Below, in pieces: positions 59,503 to 64,000 of a stretch of DNA of 64,000 nucleotides. Position 1 is the stretch's first letter; every line of letters starts with the position of its first letter. Below the pieces are notes generated by a model. That model searched no databases and was not told the DNA's origin. It saw nothing but the letters and a program-made list of their open reading frames with translations. The DNA is from Thamnidium elegans. Lineage: Eukaryota; Mucoromycota; Mucoromycetes; Mucorales; Mucoraceae. Location: assembly GCA_025201345.1 (NCBI GenBank), contig JAIXMG010000008.1:930001-994000 (forward strand), read 5' to 3'. A program made the position numbers and the translations under genes.

Positions 59503-61575
59503 ATGTCAAAGAGTTTAAGAATTGCTACTATTGACGAGTATAAGAAGGCTCTTTCTCGAAAAGGTATGTTTTCGCTGTTGTTGTTTCTGTTGTATAGCAA
59601 CTAATTTATACCCTCTTTTTTTTAGATGCCATTCTTGAACAAAATATTTATACCGATGCATTATCAGAATATTTGAATTTAGGTGGATTACCTATGGACG
59701 CAGTAAATCTATTATCTGAATCATACCTTGGTTTACCATCCATGTGTAATGCCACCTCCATTTCAGTTGATTCCATTGGTTTAAATAGTCATAAGATCCT
59801 AAGAAAAGCTATTCGACAACAATTGAAAAACAGATTTGATCCTAATCGTTGTGATAAATATTTTATGCAATTAGAAACACATACTGCACCTCAATGGCTT
59901 GATGTTCTTATTCAGGATCCCCATTGGAGAGAAACCATGTACGAATTATTGGAAAAATATCCTAGTAGTAGTTTTCTTAATTTTGCTATCCTTGTAAGTT
60001 TTTTTATATCACGAAAAAAAAAACGGTATATTAATACATAGAGTTTTTAGCGTATTGCTGAAGCAGGGCATGAAAGAGAGATTGCTAAATTAAGGACAGC
60101 ATCAACATATGTCAAAGTATATAATTTAATTCTTGAAGATGCTTTAACTGAGCTTGTAGTGAAAGATGATTCTGAATTTGATCAAGATATACCCAAACTT
60201 GTAGTACGTAAAAAAAAACTATTTTTTTTAAAGAATGTATTACTAACATAATACAATAGAGAGTATGCTGTGAAAGAGAGGATACATACTTATATGCACA
60301 GACTTTACTTGGAAGATTATATGATGAATTTGGAGCGACACCATTTACACGTCTTCGTCGAGAATTAGAATCAGCAGCCAGAAATCGAGGAAATCACGTA
60401 TTTGTAGACTTTTTACATAGTCATGTCTCGCATGCACCTATTGATCTTTCAAGAACGATCAAGTCTCTTATGAATTCCACCAATATTACTCCTGGAGATT
60501 TAATTAGTTTAAAAAGATTTTATTCATGTGAGAATCCGCCAGCAACCATGTATTTGTGTGATTACGATTTGATTATAAAAATGTTGAAATCATTATATGT
60601 GCCTCATGATGGTTTATTATTAAGAGCAGATATGGTAGATGATGTTACTTATCTTATTAGTTATGCTACTACTATCAATGATACAAAACCCAAATTACAA
60701 CAAAAGGATGATGTATTTAAAGTACAGTTAGTATTGAAAGATTTATATACTTGTTTGTCCACAAAGACAGAAGTAGGAAGTATTACTGGTGCAATGAAAT
60801 ATATCATTAGTGCTATTAGATTTCCTATTGGTTCTATGGGCGTATTATTATGGATTGAATATATGGCTATTCAAACAGCATATTTCGAAACTTACTTTCG
60901 TACAAAGGAGACACCATCCCTGCTATTAATATTAGATGAGATTTCTGATCGTCATCAGCTTCAACAGGCTATTGTATTTGATGTTATTAAAAGATGTATC
61001 AAGCACAAGACGGACACCTTTGCACCCGAGTTTCAGGTAATACAGGCTAAATTTACGCGTATTAAAAAAAAAGAAGAAGGAAATATTAATTATTATATAT
61101 TAGTTGGCTTTGCAAAGAACTTGGGTTGATCGTATGCTTTACTTAGTTCAGTTAAATTATACGTTACCAGTACTTAAATACTTTAGTGGCGTTGGAAGAG
61201 AACTGGATGATAGTTTAATCGTTCACTTTGTCAAGAAGGTAATACCAAAAAAAAAAAGAAGATCGGGATTGTTAATTGAAGTTAAAAAATAACAATATTA
61301 TATTAGGTATTAAGAATGGCAAGTGCTCCTTACACCGTAACATTTGTAGAACACATGGTTCATATCGTTGAACCTCTTATTGAAAACTTGACTTTAATCA
61401 AGGATGTTCAACAGCTTGTTGTCGACTTTTTAGGTAAGATTTTTATATATGACAACAAAAAGTGACGTTTTTATTAATAACTTTTATGTGTGTAGAGGAA
61501 GCATTAGATGGTTCCGAGCCAATGACTGAAAAGTTAAAACAATCCATGATCTCAATCATTCGTAAATGTAAATAA
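59503..61575 (+). CDS. NELF-C/D (TH1) homologue, negative elongation factor subunit
   Basis: Seven exons: 59503-59563, 59626-59993, 60051-60203, 60260-61036, 61104-61238, 61307-61433 and 61496-61575; 566 residues, close to human NELFCD (about 590). In animals this nuclear subunit of NELF holds paused RNA polymerase II near promoters, with DSIF. Family-typical segments, all in the expected order, are YLNLGGLPMDAVNLLSESYLGLP, then KNRFDPNRCDKYFMQ, TAPQWLDVLIQDPHWRETMYELLEKYP, RIAEAGHEREIAKLRTAS, CCEREDTYLYAQTLLGRLYDE, FPIGSMGVLLWIEYM, LLLILDEISDRHQLQQ, and WVDRMLYLVQLNYTLPVLKY. They align by eye to animal TH1 through the whole length. NELF is absent from budding and fission yeast. It ends 77 nt before the sorting nexin ATG, same strand. 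Confidence 0.95.
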
Positions 61576-61652
61576 ATAACATTGCTTTTATCTCCGACCT
61601 CTTTTTTTTTTTTTTTTTTTCTCTTTCTGCAATTTTTTTTTTTTAATAAAAA

Positions 61653-63840
61653 ATGTTACATGAAGACGACGATCCACTATCAAGCTCCATGTTTGATAGT
61701 TCTTCTAACTCAATACTAGGAAATACACTGACAACATCCATGTTCTCTTCGCAATATGAACAAGATCCTTGGGGCAATCATACAGCTGCAAGCATGGCTC
61801 AATCAACAAGGTCTTTTACTAGTCCTAATCTCAACTATGAGCATACACCTTTATTTGATGCGACCAATGTCTTGGGTAAAAAAAAAATAAGCTATTTTAT
61901 ATGCTATTTATGTTTATATTTTATTTTATTGTTAGCGGGTGTTCGGTTACCTAATATGTATGAACAACTTTTTTCAACAAGTCAACGTTCAGGAAGAGTA
62001 TCACTTTCTAGTTTAACAAACATTTTGTCAAAAGGAAAGATTTCGGCTAATCACATTGAGATGGTAATAATAATAACAATTTTTTATACTCCATAGGAAC
62101 ACAAACAAACTTACGTGTGTTATATATAAATATAGATTATGCAAATTGTGGTACCAGATGGCGCGTCTTATGTAACTCAGTCTGAATTCAATACAGCCAT
62201 TGCATTACTTGCTTGCGCTCAAAATAAAATTGGTAACAGAGTATGTGTTTATAATACTACTAGTGACTAAAACCGTTCTAAAATAGATGTATCCATTGAT
62301 AGTCTTTACCGAAACAGAAACTGTAAAAAAAAAATTTTTACTTTTTGTTTACATAATTGTTTTAACACTTTTTATATGTAGACTTACCTGAACCTAGTAT
62401 GTATAGCGAACAAGAACCAAAGCCACCACTTTCACCAGTTATTGATCATCCTATTTCACCTGAACCAACTACAAAATCTAATCATACAAGTAGTAATAAT
62501 GGATATCCAGGTATGAAATCACCAAAGACCTCGGCATCTTATAGTAGCCATGATACCACGACCAAAAAATTGGATACGCGTCATTGGTTTAAAAATTTAG
62601 AGGAGATTGCAGTAACAGTTGCTCCTGAGCGAGAAGGATTTATATTTAAGCATGTAAATTATATAGTGACCAACGAAAAGAGATCTTCGATCGTACTAAG
62701 AAGATATAGTGACTTTTGGTGGTTGCTGGAGATATTAACCAAACGATATCCTTTTCGAGCCTTACCTAATTTACCGCCTAAAAAATTAGGTGGTAGAGAT
62801 GCCACCTTTTTAGAAAAGAGAAGGAAAGGATTATCAAGGTTTATTAATGCCATTATCCGTCACCCCGTTTTGAGAAAGGATGAAATCGTTACTAGATTTC
62901 TTACTGAACCAAGTGAATTATCTGCTTGGCGTAAACAAAATCCACCCAATCTAGATGAAGAGTTTAAAAGAAAAGTGTATAATATAAGTGAATTGGATCA
63001 AATGGTACCTGCCAATTTAGATGAACAGTTATCAAAAGCAAGAAAAAAAGTTGCAGCTGGTATAAATCATTATGTTAATCTGTGTTTTATTATGGAAAGA
63101 ATGATTAGACGCATGCATGGTCAAGCAACGGACTTCTCGAGATATTCAATCGCTTTAAACTCTTTAGCCGAAGCGGAATTAAGATATCATGCTGGTGAAT
63201 GTAGAAATTGTCAATACGTTGTAAAAGGTTATGAAAATGTTGCAAAGCACATGCAAAGTGAAAGTAGTATATTGGAAGATCAAGTAGGAAATGCTACTGA
63301 TGGTGTATTAGAAAATTTAAAAAAGTTTAGAGATTTATTAGTATCCTTTAGGGTAAAAAAATTATTTATTATACAATATTTATCATCATATTTATATATA
63401 TATATATCTAATATAGGATTTGGATGAACGTAGAGGAAGAATATCTACTAGTCAAATGGAAGTTATTGAGAAACGATTGCAAGCAAATCGTGCAAAGGTT
63501 CACCAAAATAAAGGTGTTCCTGGTTTAGAATCAGATGTTGAAAAGTTAGAGGAATCTATTCGAACGGTAAGTTTTTATTATTATTGTAATCTTTATTATA
63601 ATTAATGTTATTATGTAGGACGAAGCAGAGTTGTCACAACAACAAGATCGTCAAATATTTATAAGGTATTGCATGTGGTCAGAAATGACGTATCTTCATA
63701 AACAGCAAGCATTTGTTTCTTCTTTGTATCAAAGCTTTGTCAAGGACTCGATTCATTTTTCCAAGTTACGAGCAGATAATTGGCAAGATCTTGAATCTCC
63801 TACATTTGAAATGCCTGCCAATGTCGATTTATTCGAATAA
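61653..63840 (+). CDS. Mvp1/SNX8-type sorting nexin
   Basis: Endosomal PX-BAR protein that binds PI3P and helps tubular recycling. Seven exons: 61653-61875, 61936-62063, 62136-62232, 62287-62322, 62382-63352, 63417-63566 and 63619-63840; 608 residues. An acidic Ser/Asn-rich N-terminus (LHEDDDPLSSSMFDSSSNS) is followed by the conserved EH-like N-terminal segment of this family (YEQLFSTSQRSGRVSLSSL, IVPDG-like VVPDGASYV). The PX domain, from about residue 230, has RRYSDFWWLLEIL with the phosphate-binding RRYSDF motif and a PPKKLGGRDATFLEKRRKGL block. A helical BAR-like region fills residues about 380-608 with charged coiled segments. Its start lies 77 nt after NELF-C/D. Other sorting nexins are possible; the order of domains favours Mvp1/SNX8. 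Confidence 0.92.
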
Positions 63841-63953
63841 AACTAATAACTAATAACTCTGTATTTACTTAATTTTCCGATTCTTTTTTATTTCTTTTTT
63901 AAAAGAACCATTTCTTTTTCATCTTTTTCTCTTATTGCTCCCATATTTATACA

Positions 63954-64000
63954 ATGGATCCTGTCATTTTAGTTGATTCGTATCACGCTAGAAATGATAT
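63954..64000 (+). CDS. Start of an unidentified gene, cut by the window end
   Basis: ATG at 63954 with favourable ACAATGG context after a TC-rich leader; reads MDPVILVDSYHARND and continues past the edge. Too short to identify. It lies 113 nt after the sorting nexin stop on the same strand, the normal spacing here. Confidence 0.55.
   Translation, partial: MDPVILVDSYHARND

Overview
The window looks like nuclear DNA of an early-diverging filamentous fungus, most likely a Mucorales-type Mucoromycota. The DNA is very AT-rich. Genes are compact and split by short GT..AG introns, many of which contain long A or T homopolymers. Several proteins resemble animal orthologues more than yeast ones (NELF-C/D, METTL5, PDRG1, MFAP1). 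I see no rRNA, tRNA, CRISPR or bacterial operon structure. The species is not determined.

Layout. 0-4.3 kb: MFAP1-type spliceosomal protein (+), then an SLC35-type nucleotide-sugar transporter and a PRPP synthetase (both -). 4.3-7.2 kb: gene-free, with a foldback (MITE-like) element at about 5.57-6.29 kb. 7.2-12.5 kb: a Ser/Thr kinase, an unknown protein, a DUF4112 membrane protein and a coiled-coil protein. 12.8-18.5 kb: F-box protein, YqeH/Gep3-type mitochondrial GTPase, and an RTA1-family membrane protein with a one-base frameshift. 19.5-25.9 kb: NOT1, the CCR4-NOT scaffold. 26.4-31.6 kb: two single-pass membrane proteins, casein kinase 2 beta, and a cytosolic Hsp70. 31.6-42.9 kb: a gene-poor AT-rich stretch with one small cysteine-rich ORF and a promoter-equipped 21-residue ORF. 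42.9-46.0 kb: METTL5 followed by transposon remains (a possible DIRS-type scrap and a Tc1/mariner-like DDE transposase pseudogene). 46.3-57.6 kb: a small unknown gene, a divergent uS2/RPSA-like protein, TAF6, PDRG1-like prefoldin, phospholipase D and a Gts1-like ArfGAP. 57.6-59.5 kb: gene-free, with a TnpB/Fanzor-like C-terminal scrap. 59.5-64 kb: NELF-C/D, an Mvp1/SNX8 sorting nexin, and the first codons of one more gene.

These are mostly housekeeping genes in chromosomal order without operon logic. Several touch the same processes. NELF-C/D, TAF6 and NOT1 act in RNA polymerase II transcription and mRNA turnover. MFAP1 acts in splicing. METTL5 and the uS2-like protein relate to the small ribosomal subunit. 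Phospholipase D, the ArfGAP and the sorting nexin act in membrane traffic. The most notable items are the NELF-C/D gene, the divergent uS2 copy, the foldback element, the frameshifted RTA1 gene, the Fanzor-like scrap and the 21-codon ORF.

Exon boundaries were derived by hand from GT..AG sites, reading-frame continuity and remembered family conservation. No alignment or transcript data were available.
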